Part shown: in pieces, positions 52,719-60,912 of the stretch
How positions within the stretch are numbered: the stretch's first letter is position 1
How the letters are laid out: every line of letters starts with the position of its first letter
Assembly: GCA_035531675.1 (NCBI GenBank)
Contig: DATKSL010000014.1
Coordinates: 1-64,000, forward strand
Length of the DNA: 64,000 nucleotides
From: JAJPIG01 sp035531675
GTDB lineage: Bacteria; Desulfobacterota; Binatia; Binatales; Binataceae
Direction: 5' to 3'
The notes under the pieces: model-generated
Told to the model about the DNA's origin: nothing
The model's input: only the letters and a program-made list of their open reading frames with translations
The model's database searches: none
Translations under genes and position numbers: made by a program

Positions 52719-53429
52719 ATGACGATTCAGCGCAAGCTCGGCGTCGCACGGCTCGGCATGGTCGAATACCTGACCGCGCTGCGCTTGCAGGAAGCGGCGG
52801 TGCGGGCGCGCCAGAGCGAAGCGATCGGCGACACTCTGCTGATACTCGAGCATCCGCACGTCTTCACGCTCGGCCGCGGCGCCGACGCCGGCTTTCTGCG
52901 GCGACAGCCGGCGGGCGTCGACGTCCATCGGGTCTCGCGCGGCGGACAGATCACCTATCACGGGCCGGGCCAGCTGGTCGCCTATCCAATCCTGAAGCTG
53001 GAAGGAAAAGCCCGCGACGTCGGCCGCTACCTGCGCGATCTCGAAGCAGTCATGATCGCGGCGCTGGCGCGGATCGGAATTGCGGCCGGCCGGCGCGACA
53101 AGCTGACCGGGGTGTGGGTGGGAGAAAAAAAGATCGCGTCGATCGGCGTAGGGCTGCGCCGCTGGGTGACGTTTCACGGCTTCGCGCTCAACGTCGCGTG
53201 CGATCTCAGCTACTTCGATGCGATCGTGCCGTGCGGTATCGTGGGCTGCGAGATGACCTCGATTGCTGCGCTGAACGCCGCGCAAGTCTCGGTCGGCAGC
53301 ATCGCCCCGCTGGTCGAACAGAGCTTCGCCGAGGGCTTCGGCTACGAACTGACCGCGGCGCTCGAGCCGGCCGCGCTGTGGAGCCTGATTGACGCCGGCG
53401 CGTCGCACTGCGAAGCTCGAAGCTCGTAA
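52719..53429 (+). CDS. lipB: Octanoyl-[acyl-carrier-protein]:protein octanoyltransferase
   Basis: 236 residues, starting 4 bases after lpdA. HPHVFTLGRGAD (about 45-56), RGGQITYHGPGQLVAYP (about 74-90) and PCGIVGCEMTS (about 167-177), which carries the catalytic Cys, are the LipB motifs. Lys of GEKKIASIGV is the second catalytic residue. It transfers octanoate from ACP to the lipoyl lysine of E2 and related proteins. LipA, 5 bases downstream, then inserts sulfur. Confidence 0.93.
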   Translation: MTIQRKLGVARLGMVEYLTALRLQEAAVRARQSEAIGDTLLILEHPHVFTLGRGADAGFLRRQPAGVDVHRVSRGGQITYHGPGQLVAYPILKLEGKARDVGRYLRDLEAVMIAALARIGIAAGRRDKLTGVWVGEKKIASIGVGLRRWVTFHGFALNVACDLSYFDAIVPCGIVGCEMTSIAALNAAQVSVGSIAPLVEQSFAEGFGYELTAALEPAALWSLIDAGASHCEARSS

Positions 53430-53434
53430 TCATC

Positions 53435-54310
53435 ATGGCAGAGCGCAGACATCCGGAATGGATCAAGGTTCGCGCGCCGGTCTCGCCCGACTATTTTCGC
53501 ACCCGGGCGCTGCTTGGCGAGATGCGGCTCCATACCGTATGCCAGGAAGCCGCCTGCCCGAATATCGGCGAATGCTTCTCGCATCGCACCGCGACCTTCA
53601 TGTTGATGGGCGACGTATGCACGCGGAACTGCCCGTACTGCAACGTCACGCACGGCAAGGTCCGGCCGCTCGATCCCGATGAACCGCGGCGAATCGCCGA
53701 GGCCGCGGCGCGCCTCGAACTCCAGCATATCGTGGTGACCTCGGTCGATCGCGACGACCTGCCCGACGGCGGCGCGGCGCATTTCGCCGCCACTGCCACG
53801 GCTATCAAGCAGTTGCAGCCGGCGGCCCGCGTCGAAGTGCTGGTGCCCGACTTCAAGGGCGACCATGGCAGCATCGAAACCGTGGTGCGCGCGCCGGTCG
53901 ATGTCTACAACCATAACGTCGAGACCGTGCCGAGCCTCTACCGGACGGCGCGGCCGGGCGGCCAGTACGAACGCGCACTCGACGTGCTGCGTCACGCGCG
54001 GAGCGCCGGCGCCGGGCTGGGACGCGATCTGCTGACCAAGACGGGCGTGATGCTGGGGTTGGGCGAGGAGCTTCACGAGGTGCTGACCGTGATGCACGAC
54101 CTGCGCTCGGTCGACTGCGACATCCTGACGCTCGGCCAATATCTGCGGCCGACCCGGGATCATCTGCCGGTGGCGCGTTACGTGCGGCCTGAGGAATTCG
54201 TCGAGTTGCGCGCGGCCGGAATCGAGATGGGTTTCCGGCACGTCGAATCGGGCCCCCTGGTGCGCAGCTCCTACCATGCCTGGGAGCATGTGAAGCCGGC
54301 GAATCCCTGA
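53435..54310 (+). CDS. lipA: Lipoyl synthase
   Basis: 291 residues, starting 5 bases after lipB. The auxiliary cluster motif CQEAACPNIGEC (CX4CX5C, about 36-47) and the radical-SAM motif CTRNCPYC (CX3CX2C, about 62-69) are both present. The C-terminal VRSSYHA carries the conserved serine. It inserts two sulfur atoms into octanoyl-lysine of E2 and other lipoyl domains. It ends the pdhA-pdhB-pdhC-lpdA-lipB-lipA unit. Confidence 0.96.
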   Translation: MAERRHPEWIKVRAPVSPDYFRTRALLGEMRLHTVCQEAACPNIGECFSHRTATFMLMGDVCTRNCPYCNVTHGKVRPLDPDEPRRIAEAAARLELQHIVVTSVDRDDLPDGGAAHFAATATAIKQLQPAARVEVLVPDFKGDHGSIETVVRAPVDVYNHNVETVPSLYRTARPGGQYERALDVLRHARSAGAGLGRDLLTKTGVMLGLGEELHEVLTVMHDLRSVDCDILTLGQYLRPTRDHLPVARYVRPEEFVELRAAGIEMGFRHVESGPLVRSSYHAWEHVKPANP

Positions 54311-54642
54311 CGTCCCGGCTTCTGCGCCCTCCCCCGCTTCCCGAGCATCATCTTCCATCGTTGCAGTTTCGCCAGTTTGGCGGCTCAGCTTTGCAACGCA
54401 ACCTATCAAGTGTCGCGGGCCAGCGTGCGATTGATGCATATTGGCATCGATTTTTGATAAATTCAGTTGACTTTCTGTATTAGACGCTATTGCAATCACA
54501 GCGGATGGGATTCGTCGCCGGTTTCCCGCCAGCGGCGTCGCTGGATAGCGCTAAGTCGTCGTCCCGGGGCGCGGTTTTCGGCTGGAACATCTCTTGCTGA
54601 CCATGAGTCCGGTTGAAATCCCAAAGGGGCGTAGGGTGGGAG
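54311..54642. other. Intergenic region with upstream promoter for the phasin-like gene
   Basis: 332 bases between lipA and the helical-repeat gene, AT-rich around 54430-54490. It contains a candidate promoter (see separate entry) and no coding frame I trust. Confidence 0.4.
54454..54483 (+). promoter_or_regulatory. Candidate sigma-70 promoter for the helical-repeat gene
   Basis: TTGATA (54454-54459) and TATTAG (54478-54483) are separated by 18 bases. Both are near-consensus. It lies 160 bases before the ATG at 54643, in AT-rich DNA. Confidence 0.35.
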
Positions 54643-55407
54643 ATGAACCTAAAGCTCGATGAGTTGAGAAAACTCTTACTCCAACCCGAACCGCCGATGA
54701 TTCGCGTGCAGGAACGGCGGAGCGGAATTCCGGCGGCCAATCCGTCAGATCGTGCGGACCGTGATGGCGACGAATCGAATGGCAATGGCAGCGGTAGAGG
54801 CGGTGGCGGTGCAGAGCCGAACAATCCAGCAGTGGAGAGAGGTGCCATAGTGTCCAACAATCTGACCAGCGAGGTCCTGCAGTACGTGGCTGAGAACAAC
54901 GAGGGCAAGAACCAGTATCAGCTCGCGCTGGCGGTGGCCAAGGTGTTCGAGCCGACCAAGACCTTCCAGGAATCGCTCGCGCGTCTGACCAAGACTTTCG
55001 AGCAGGTCGATATCCTCGGGCAGAGCGCGTCGCGGGCGCTGGCGCCGATGAAGGCGTTCGCGGACCAGGTGGCCCAGATCGCGCAGAACTTCGGCCCGAT
55101 GAAGGCCTTCCAGGATCAACTCGGGCAGCTCGCCAACAACTTCGAACCGATGAAGGGGCTGCACGAGCAATTGGCGCAGATCGGCCAGGCCTTTCACGAC
55201 CATCTGCTCGAACTTGCCCACACCCTCGAACCGGCCAAGAAGCTGCAGAGCAAGGTGACCGAACTGGCCCGCGGTCTCGAGTCGGTGAGTGAGATGCAGG
55301 AGCAGTTCGAACGGCTGGCGGAGAGCTTCAAGGTCGGCGCGCCGTCCGCTAACGGCGCGACGACCAACGGCGCCGCCGGGTACGCCAACGGCGCGACCGT
55401 GGCCTGA
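54643..55407 (+). CDS. Phasin-like helical-repeat protein
   Basis: 254 residues from the ATG at 54643, where the GGGAG lies unusually close. An alternative GTG at 54850 has GAGAGAGGTG upstream and would remove a disordered Gly/Asn/Asp-rich N-terminus, so the start is uncertain. From about residue 110 the sequence is all amphipathic helix in roughly 17-residue units: PMKAFADQVAQIAQNFG, PMKAFQDQLGQLANNFE, PMKGLHEQLAQIGQAF, then more degenerate copies to about 235. The tail is Gly/Asn/Ala-rich. This resembles phasins or other granule- and lipid-surface-binding proteins. A strong bidirectional terminator follows. Confidence 0.6.
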   Translation: MNLKLDELRKLLLQPEPPMIRVQERRSGIPAANPSDRADRDGDESNGNGSGRGGGGAEPNNPAVERGAIVSNNLTSEVLQYVAENNEGKNQYQLALAVAKVFEPTKTFQESLARLTKTFEQVDILGQSASRALAPMKAFADQVAQIAQNFGPMKAFQDQLGQLANNFEPMKGLHEQLAQIGQAFHDHLLELAHTLEPAKKLQSKVTELARGLESVSEMQEQFERLAESFKVGAPSANGATTNGAAGYANGATVA

Positions 55408-55452
55408 ATAACTATCGACGGTAATCGCGCGGCCATCGGCCGCGAAAAAAAC

Positions 55453-55490
55453 AACCGCCCGCTTCGAATCCGAAGCGGGCGGTTTTGTTT
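55453..55490. terminator. Bidirectional intrinsic terminator
   Basis: AACCGCCCGCTTCG (55453-55466) pairs perfectly with 55471-55484 around an AATC loop. TTTTGTTT follows on the plus strand, and GAAAAAAACAA on the other side provides a U-tract for the minus strand. It separates the convergent helical-repeat and mlaA genes. Confidence 0.9.
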
Positions 55491-55517
55491 CCGGGAATTC
55501 TGACGAATCCGTCGAGT

Positions 55518-56327
55518 CTATTTGCCGAACAGCGTCCCTTCGTCGACCTGCTTCAGCTGATGGGCGCGGCGCTGCATATAGCCGTCCTGCACCGAGCCGT
55601 AGAGATCGATCGCATAGCGGTCGACTTCCTCAAACAGGTTCAGATGCAACGACCGATAGTTGATACCCGCGATTGCGAACTGCGCGGTGTTGGCCGGAAT
55701 GTAGACGTACCAGGGCGTCAGGTAATCGAGCGGATTCATGGCGCCGTCGGCAAACAACCCGACCGTATCCCTGACCGTCGAGGGGCCCAACAATGGCAGC
55801 ACCAGGTAGGGCCCGGTCGGCACCCCGTAGTGGCCGAGCGTGAGTCCGAAGTCGTCGCGATGCTCCTTGAGCCCGAACCATTTGTCGGCGACGTCGAACA
55901 ATCCGCCCACGCCGAGCGTGGTATTGATTCCGAAGCGCGCGACCTCGGTGCCGGCCCGCGCCAGATGAAGCTGGAAGAGGTTGTTGGCGAAGCGCGGAAT
56001 CACTTCGACGTTATTGAAGAAATTCCCCACGCTCTCGCGCGCCGGCCGCGGCAGCACGGAGGCGTAGGCATTGGCGACCGGGAAGACCACGTACTGGTCG
56101 ACCTTGAGGTTGAAGTTCAGCATCGCGCTGTTGAAGGGCTCAAACGGATCCGCGTAGGGCTGACCGTTGTTGGGACCCGGCGGCGGAGCGGAGGGCGGCG
56201 GCGACGGCGCGGCGCCGACTTCGCCAGCCATGGCGGGCGATACGCATAGGAGCGCCGCCATCAGAACCGCTGCCAGAACCCCGCTGAGCGACCGGCCAAT
56301 GCAGGCCGCCTCTCGCTCGCTACTCAT
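55518..56327 (-). CDS. mlaA: Outer-membrane lipid-trafficking protein MlaA (VacJ)
   Basis: 269 residues from the ATG at 56327, with AGGTGA seven bases upstream. A Sec signal peptide ends near PAMA (about 34), then a Pro-rich linker. DPFEPFNSAMLNFNLKVD (about 60-77) is the family start, and VGNFFNNVEVIPRFANNLFQ, TTLGVGGLFDVAD and LPLLGPSTVRDTVG follow in order. Cleavage as a lipoprotein is not evident. MlaA sits in the outer membrane and removes mislocalised phospholipids from its outer leaflet. It is the last gene of the Mla unit, 86 bases after mlaC. Confidence 0.93.
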   Translation of the reverse strand: MSSEREAACIGRSLSGVLAAVLMAALLCVSPAMAGEVGAAPSPPPSAPPPGPNNGQPYADPFEPFNSAMLNFNLKVDQYVVFPVANAYASVLPRPARESVGNFFNNVEVIPRFANNLFQLHLARAGTEVARFGINTTLGVGGLFDVADKWFGLKEHRDDFGLTLGHYGVPTGPYLVLPLLGPSTVRDTVGLFADGAMNPLDYLTPWYVYIPANTAQFAIAGINYRSLHLNLFEEVDRYAIDLYGSVQDGYMQRRAHQLKQVDEGTLFGK

Positions 56328-56413
56328 TTTCAAATCACCTTCCCGGTTCAATTTTCACTCCCCCTCGCCTAGCCGCGGCAGCATCCAACTATAATCTCTT
56401 GGCGCGCGATTGA

Positions 56414-57097
56414 CTAGCGACCACTGGCCGACCCGCCCACCGAGTTCGCCAGCTGGCTGCTCTTGGCGCGCAGGTCCGCCATCAGGGTCGGAAAGCCCTT
56501 GCCATTGATGACGCGGTTAAACTGATTGCGGTAATTCGCGATGATACTGATCGCGTCGACCGTGACGTCGTAGATGCGCCATTCGCCGTTCTCGAACTTG
56601 AGCCGGTAGTCGAGCGAGATCGGATCGCCGCCGCCCGGCTGCAGGACCTTGGAGCCGACCTGGGTGTAGCCGGGCGCCAGTTGCATGGTCTTGGTGAAAG
56701 TGACGCTCTGGCCCTTGTATTCGGAAATTTTGCTCAGGTAGGAGTCTTCGATGAACTGGGTGAAAAGCTGGGTGAAGTCGGCCCGCTGAGCGGGTGTCAG
56801 GCTGCGCCAATGATAACCCAGCGCCGAGCGCGACATCTCGCCGAAGTCGAAACTCTGCGCGACCAGCGCGCGCAGGCGATCCTGTTTCTGCGCGAGCGGC
56901 ATCTGGTTGTTGCGCAGCACGCCCAGCGCCTGGTTGACCAATCCGTGCACCACCACCGCGGGATCGTTGCTGGCGCGCGCGGGTGCGGCCGTCGCCAGCG
57001 CCGCCGCCACGATCGCGACCGCGAGCGATGCGGCGATTACATAGTTCCGCACTGCGCGGCGAATAAAGGTTGATTCTGTTCTGTACAAATCCATCAC
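56414..57097 (-). CDS. mlaC: Periplasmic phospholipid carrier MlaC
   Basis: 227 residues from a GTG at 57097 (next codon ATG is an alternative); the GTG overlaps the mlaD stop by one base. A signal peptide runs to about residue 43. VAQSFDFGEMSRSALGYHWR (about 79-98) and FTQLFTQFIEDSYLSKISEY are MlaC (Ttg2D) hallmarks, as is DVTVDAISIIANYRNQF near the end. It shuttles phospholipid between MlaA and the inner-membrane MlaFED complex. Confidence 0.92.
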   Translation of the reverse strand: MMDLYRTESTFIRRAVRNYVIAASLAVAIVAAALATAAPARASNDPAVVVHGLVNQALGVLRNNQMPLAQKQDRLRALVAQSFDFGEMSRSALGYHWRSLTPAQRADFTQLFTQFIEDSYLSKISEYKGQSVTFTKTMQLAPGYTQVGSKVLQPGGGDPISLDYRLKFENGEWRIYDVTVDAISIIANYRNQFNRVINGKGFPTLMADLRAKSSQLANSVGGSASGR

Positions 57098-57573
57098 TAC
57101 TTGCTGTCCTTATTCTTCCCCGAGCTTCCCCCTGAGCCCAGGCTGTTTATCAGGCCACCGATCGCGTCCTCGAGCACGAACGCCGATTGGGTCTGACGGA
57201 TATAGCCGTCGTTGTGGAGGATGTCGCCGGAGCCGAGTTGGATGGCGACGTATTTGTCGCCGATAATCCCGCTCGATTTGATCCCGGCGATCGCATCGCT
57301 GTCGACCTCGACGCCATCGTCGATGAACAGCCCGAGATGCGCGCGATCGTTCTTGAGCACAATCGAGGCGACATGGCCGACCGGCACGCCCGCGATATCG
57401 ACCCGGTCGTTGTTCTTGAGTCCGGCGATATTGTCGAAGTCCGCGTACACTATATAGCCGGGATTGCCGAACAGATCGATCCGTCCCAGCCGCAGCGACA
57501 GGAAGGCCAGCGCCGCGATGCCGAGAATCGCGAACAGTCCGACAATAAATTGCGTGGTGCGCGTCGCGTACAT
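57097..57573 (-). CDS. mlaD: MCE-domain protein MlaD
   Basis: 158 residues with one N-terminal helix (about 7-27) and one MCE domain (about 36-115): FDNIAGLKNNDRVDIAGVPV, VASIVLKNDRAHLGLFID, and SSGIIGDKYVAIQLG. A short Ser/Gly/Lys-rich tail ends it. It is the hexameric periplasmic ring of the MlaFEDB transporter. It lies between mlaF (9-base gap) and mlaC (one-base overlap). Confidence 0.93.
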   Translation of the reverse strand: MYATRTTQFIVGLFAILGIAALAFLSLRLGRIDLFGNPGYIVYADFDNIAGLKNNDRVDIAGVPVGHVASIVLKNDRAHLGLFIDDGVEVDSDAIAGIKSSGIIGDKYVAIQLGSGDILHNDGYIRQTQSAFVLEDAIGGLINSLGSGGSSGKNKDSK

Positions 57574-57582
57574 GATGCCTGT

Positions 57583-58386
57583 TTAGCCGGCCGCCGCCGG
57601 GCTTTCCTCCTCCCCGGACGCTTTCCCCGCCAGAAAGCGGTCGAAGGTTTCGTCGTGGGCCGAGGTGATCTCGGCAACCGTGCCATGCAGCCGCATCCGG
57701 CCCTGGTGCATGAACGCGATGCGGTCGGAAATTTCGAACACCGCCGGCACGTCATGGCTGACCAGCACTGCCGTCAAGCCGAAGCGCTGCTGGGTGCGTC
57801 GCACCAGGCCGTGGATCGATCCGATGCGGGTCGGATCGAGCCCGGTGGTCGGCTCGTCGAGCATCAGGATACCGGGGCGATGAATCAACGCGCGCGCCAG
57901 CGCCGCCCGCTTCTGCATCCCGCCGCTCAGCTCCGAAGGATACTTGTTGTCCATCCCTTCCAGGCTGACCGCGGCCAGCATCTCACGCACCCGCTGTGCG
58001 ATCGCGGCGCGACCGAGCCGGGTCTTTTCGACCAGCGGAAAGGCGACGTTGTCGAACACCGTCATCGAATCGAACAGCGCACCGGCCTGGAACAACATCC
58101 CGAATTTCTCGCGCACCGCGTCCAGCGCGCGCCCGGCGAGCGCCGTCACGTCGATCCCTTCGATCGCGATACGTCCCGAATCCGGCCGCAGCAGCAGGTT
58201 GAGATGCTTCAGGAAGACGGTTTTGCCGCAGCCGCTCGGCCCCACGATAGTCGTGATCTGGCCACGCGGGAACTCGATGTTGACGCCGCGCAGCACCTCC
58301 TGTGGGCCGAAGTGCCGGCGCAAATCGTGCACCTCGATAGCGTTGGGTCCGCCGCCGTTGCGCTCAAAAGCCATGGAGTCGTTCAT
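57583..58386 (-). CDS. mlaF: Mla ABC transporter ATP-binding protein
   Basis: 267 residues. Walker A GPSGCGKT (about 50-57), signature LSGGMQKR (about 151-158) and Walker B ILMLDEPTTGLDP are intact, and the switch His is in VLVSHDV. The tail (about 240-267) is Glu/Lys-rich. The protein powers phospholipid transport by MlaE. Start and stop lie within 2-9 bases of its neighbours. Confidence 0.94.
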   Translation of the reverse strand: MNDSMAFERNGGGPNAIEVHDLRRHFGPQEVLRGVNIEFPRGQITTIVGPSGCGKTVFLKHLNLLLRPDSGRIAIEGIDVTALAGRALDAVREKFGMLFQAGALFDSMTVFDNVAFPLVEKTRLGRAAIAQRVREMLAAVSLEGMDNKYPSELSGGMQKRAALARALIHRPGILMLDEPTTGLDPTRIGSIHGLVRRTQQRFGLTAVLVSHDVPAVFEISDRIAFMHQGRMRLHGTVAEITSAHDETFDRFLAGKASGEEESPAAAG

Positions 58387-58388
58387 CG

Positions 58389-59165
58389 TTACAAAAGTAT
58401 CGAGGTCAGAAAATAGTCGAATACCAGTACCAGCACGCTCGACATCACCACCGCTTCAGTGGTCGCGCGGCTGACCCCGGTCGCCATCCGTTGCGCGTGG
58501 TAGCCCTTGTAGCAGCAGACCCACATCACTACCAGACCGAAGACCAGCGACTTGTAAATTCCGGTCACGATATCGTGGGAAGTCAGATTGGTGGCGATCC
58601 CGTTCAAGTAGCTGGAACCCGGCGCACCCATCAGATCGACTCCGACCACGTAGCCGCCGAGGATTCCGATCACGTCGAAAATCGCGGTCAGCAGCGGAAA
58701 GCTTATCAGCCCGGCCAGCACCCGCGGCGAGACCAGGTACTGGATCGGGTTGATCGCCATCACCGTCAGCGCGTCGATCTGCTCGGTCGCCTGCATCGAG
58801 CCGAGCTCCGCCGCCATCGCCGAGCCCGCCCGCGCCGCGATCATCAACGCCGCCAGCACCGGCCCGAGCTCGCGCACCAGCGTCAGCGCGACCACCGTGC
58901 CCAGCGCCCCCTCCGACTCGAAGCGCCGCAGCGTGTTGTAGCCCTGCAGACCCAGCACCATGCCGGTGAAGGCGCCGATCAGCAGGATCAGGAAGGTCGA
59001 TTCGGCGCCGATAATCCGGGTCTGGCGGATCGTCAGGCGCAGCTTGAAAGGCGGGGTGACGGCATAGAAAAGCGCAGCAAACAAAAAGATAAAGAAGTTC
59101 CCAAGGCTGCCGATGCCCTCGACCACCAGCTCGCCCAGGAGCTCAATCCAAGCCACTGCAACCAT
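58389..59165 (-). CDS. mlaE: Mla ABC transporter permease
   Basis: 258 residues with five to six helices. FALLF-like FLFAALFYAVTPPFKLRL (about 27-44) begins the permease, followed by GMVLGLQGY, LVRELGPVLAALMIAARAGSAM (about 94-115), a hallmark of the MlaE family, and LVFGLVVMWVCCYKGY. It is the permease of the MlaFED complex. It starts 11 bases after cofC ends and 2 bases before mlaF, forming a tight unit. A partial second copy lies at about 60.6 kb. Confidence 0.94.
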   Translation of the reverse strand: MVAVAWIELLGELVVEGIGSLGNFFIFLFAALFYAVTPPFKLRLTIRQTRIIGAESTFLILLIGAFTGMVLGLQGYNTLRRFESEGALGTVVALTLVRELGPVLAALMIAARAGSAMAAELGSMQATEQIDALTVMAINPIQYLVSPRVLAGLISFPLLTAIFDVIGILGGYVVGVDLMGAPGSSYLNGIATNLTSHDIVTGIYKSLVFGLVVMWVCCYKGYHAQRMATGVSRATTEAVVMSSVLVLVFDYFLTSILL

Positions 59166-59176
59166 CGGGTCTTTTT

Positions 59177-59821
59177 TCAGGCCTGAGCCAGACCCAGCCG
59201 GGAGAGTTGATTAAACGTATGGGTAGCGCTCGGCATACGCACAAAATCGGCCAGATCACTCATCAAATCGAGATCCATCGACGGGCCGCCCTGGCGGATT
59301 ATCTCGCATCGAATACCCGCCTGCTCGCAGCTTTCCAGGTGGCGCATCAGACTCTGCCGGCCGAACCGCGTCGGCACCGCGTCAGGCGGAGTACGGGCGA
59401 TTATATTAGTGCCCGACAGTTCGCGCGAGGGCACCAGCGCCACCCCGCGCGGACCCGGGATAGCGGCGAACACCGCGTCGATATCCGCCCCCGTCACCAG
59501 CGGAATATCCGACAACACCACGCATACGGTGCACGCCCCCTCGGCCACCAGCGCCTCGGTGCCGAGCCGTACCGCGGCATTCAAGCCGCGCGGAAATTGC
59601 TCGTCGATCGTCATCGCACCCGCCGCCCGTGCCATCTTGAGCAGCCGCTGGTCCGAGCTCACCAGCGCCACATGGTCCGCCGCCCGGGCGTTCATCGCGG
59701 CGCCCAGCACGTCACGGAACATCGCCTCGGCGAGCACCTGGCGCTCAGCCGGCGGCATCGCCCCCGCCAGCCGGGTCTTGGCGAATTCAAGCTGCTTGGC
59801 CGCTATCAACACAATACGCAC
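59177..59821 (-). CDS. cofC: 2-phospho-L-lactate/phosphoenolpyruvate guanylyltransferase (F420 synthesis)
   Basis: 214 residues from a GTG start. The nucleotidyltransferase fold shows KQLEFAKTRLAG (about 9-20), VLSDIPLVTGADID (about 102-115) and GTNIIARTPPDA, as in CofC/FbiD proteins that form the guanylated lactate precursor of coenzyme F420. It is the first gene of the cofC-mlaE-mlaF-mlaD-mlaC-mlaA unit. Co-occurrence with LLM oxidoreductases in this window supports F420 use. The link to lipid transport is positional only. Confidence 0.88.
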   Translation of the reverse strand: MRIVLIAAKQLEFAKTRLAGAMPPAERQVLAEAMFRDVLGAAMNARAADHVALVSSDQRLLKMARAAGAMTIDEQFPRGLNAAVRLGTEALVAEGACTVCVVLSDIPLVTGADIDAVFAAIPGPRGVALVPSRELSGTNIIARTPPDAVPTRFGRQSLMRHLESCEQAGIRCEIIRQGGPSMDLDLMSDLADFVRMPSATHTFNQLSRLGLAQA

Positions 59822-60001
59822 GGCGTTCTCTTATAACCCAAGCTCCACGACTCGCCAAGCGATAACGGCGAGCAAGGCTCCGCGGTCGCAGAAAGATTCC
59901 CCCAGCTCTATCACTTCGCGGCGGATTGGAGATAAACCTTGTCAGGCCGCTTCCGGATAATCGAAATTCCGGTAAAGGATACCAAGGAGGAAAGATTGGG
60001 T

Positions 60002-60544
60002 ATGCGATCAATGAATCGAGGAAGGCAGAACTTCAAACCGGCGGCGCGTTGGCGGACAAAGCTGACCACGATTTCGCTCATCCTGTCGTTGTTTGCAGGG
60101 CTCGCTGTATTCACCCCGCGTGCCGCCCTGGCTAAGAACTACTGCATTAGCGGATTTCCAAACCCGAGCTGGCTCGAAGTGGGCATCCAATTCAGGATCC
60201 CTCCGAAAGGGAAGTGCAAGCAGTGGCTGGGCTTCAATCCGGCGGATGGCGACAACAGGCCGGTCTCAGGCATCGGATGCACGTCTTCCGATGGAACGAA
60301 TTTTTCGGCATTTCTAACCAACAGCGATGAGCCGGGTGGATTTATAGAGCAGGATAGCATCAGCCTGTCGCTCCCCGCCCAGACCGGAGAATACGTCGGC
60401 CAGTTCATCTCAGGTAGCGCTGTCTCTTCGTTCGGTCCCACTACCGGCATCTCTGGGGCACTATGCGCCCACTCGCCGATTCCGGCGGCAAAAAGTAATG
60501 GAGAACAGATGGGGGTACCGCGCGGCAGCGCCGGCCTGCCATAA
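60002..60544 (+). CDS. Small exported protein, unknown
   Basis: 180 residues from the ATG at 60002. AGGAGG lies at 59985-59990, eleven bases before this ATG but only five before an in-frame TTG at 59996, so the TTG may be the real start. The N-terminus is basic (MNRGRQNFKPAARWR), followed by a hydrophobic signal (TTISLILSLFAGLAV) cleaved near AALA. The mature part has a few Cys and a beta-rich, Gly/Ser-rich character. No family recognised. Confidence 0.6.
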   Translation: MRSMNRGRQNFKPAARWRTKLTTISLILSLFAGLAVFTPRAALAKNYCISGFPNPSWLEVGIQFRIPPKGKCKQWLGFNPADGDNRPVSGIGCTSSDGTNFSAFLTNSDEPGGFIEQDSISLSLPAQTGEYVGQFISGSAVSSFGPTTGISGALCAHSPIPAAKSNGEQMGVPRGSAGLP

Positions 60545-60558
60545 GCAAACTAGGACGA

Positions 60559-60745
60559 TCATGTGGCCCGTGCCAATTCTCGCACGCGCCACATGATCAT
60601 CAGCGCCGTGAGCGTCAGGCGCGGTTTGAAGGGCAGCTCAACGGCATAGAAGAGAGCAGCGAACAAACAGAGATAAAGAACTTTCCCAATGCATCGATCC
60701 CGTCGATAACCAGCGTTCAGGCGCTCGATCGACGCCACTCCAGCC
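60559..60745 (-). pseudogene. Decayed copy of the 5' part of mlaE
   Basis: Bases about 60616-60745 align with the start of mlaE at about 59034-59165: CGGCATAGAA, GATAAAGAA and CAGGCGC occur in the same order and spacing with scattered changes and a small deletion. In translation YLCLFAALFYAVELPFKPRLT matches FIFLFAALFYAVTPPFKLRL of MlaE, and VASIER matches VAWIEL. The copy stops after about 45 codons; the remaining short sequence contains ALMI and VREL pieces in reversed order. The fragment could not encode a permease. It marks a second mla locus that was lost or a duplication. Confidence 0.7.
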
Positions 60746-60912
60746 GTCGGGGTCAGCCCTGGGTCGAACCATGCGCGAGAGCTGGCCGTGACCTTCGCTT
60801 GACTAATTTTGGCGCGTTCTCCCAACATTAGGCAGCCCTCCTATCCGGATCGATGCGCCGGATACGGGGGGCTCTCAGGCGCGAGGGGGACCGGGCCGAA
60901 ACAAGGGAGTAC

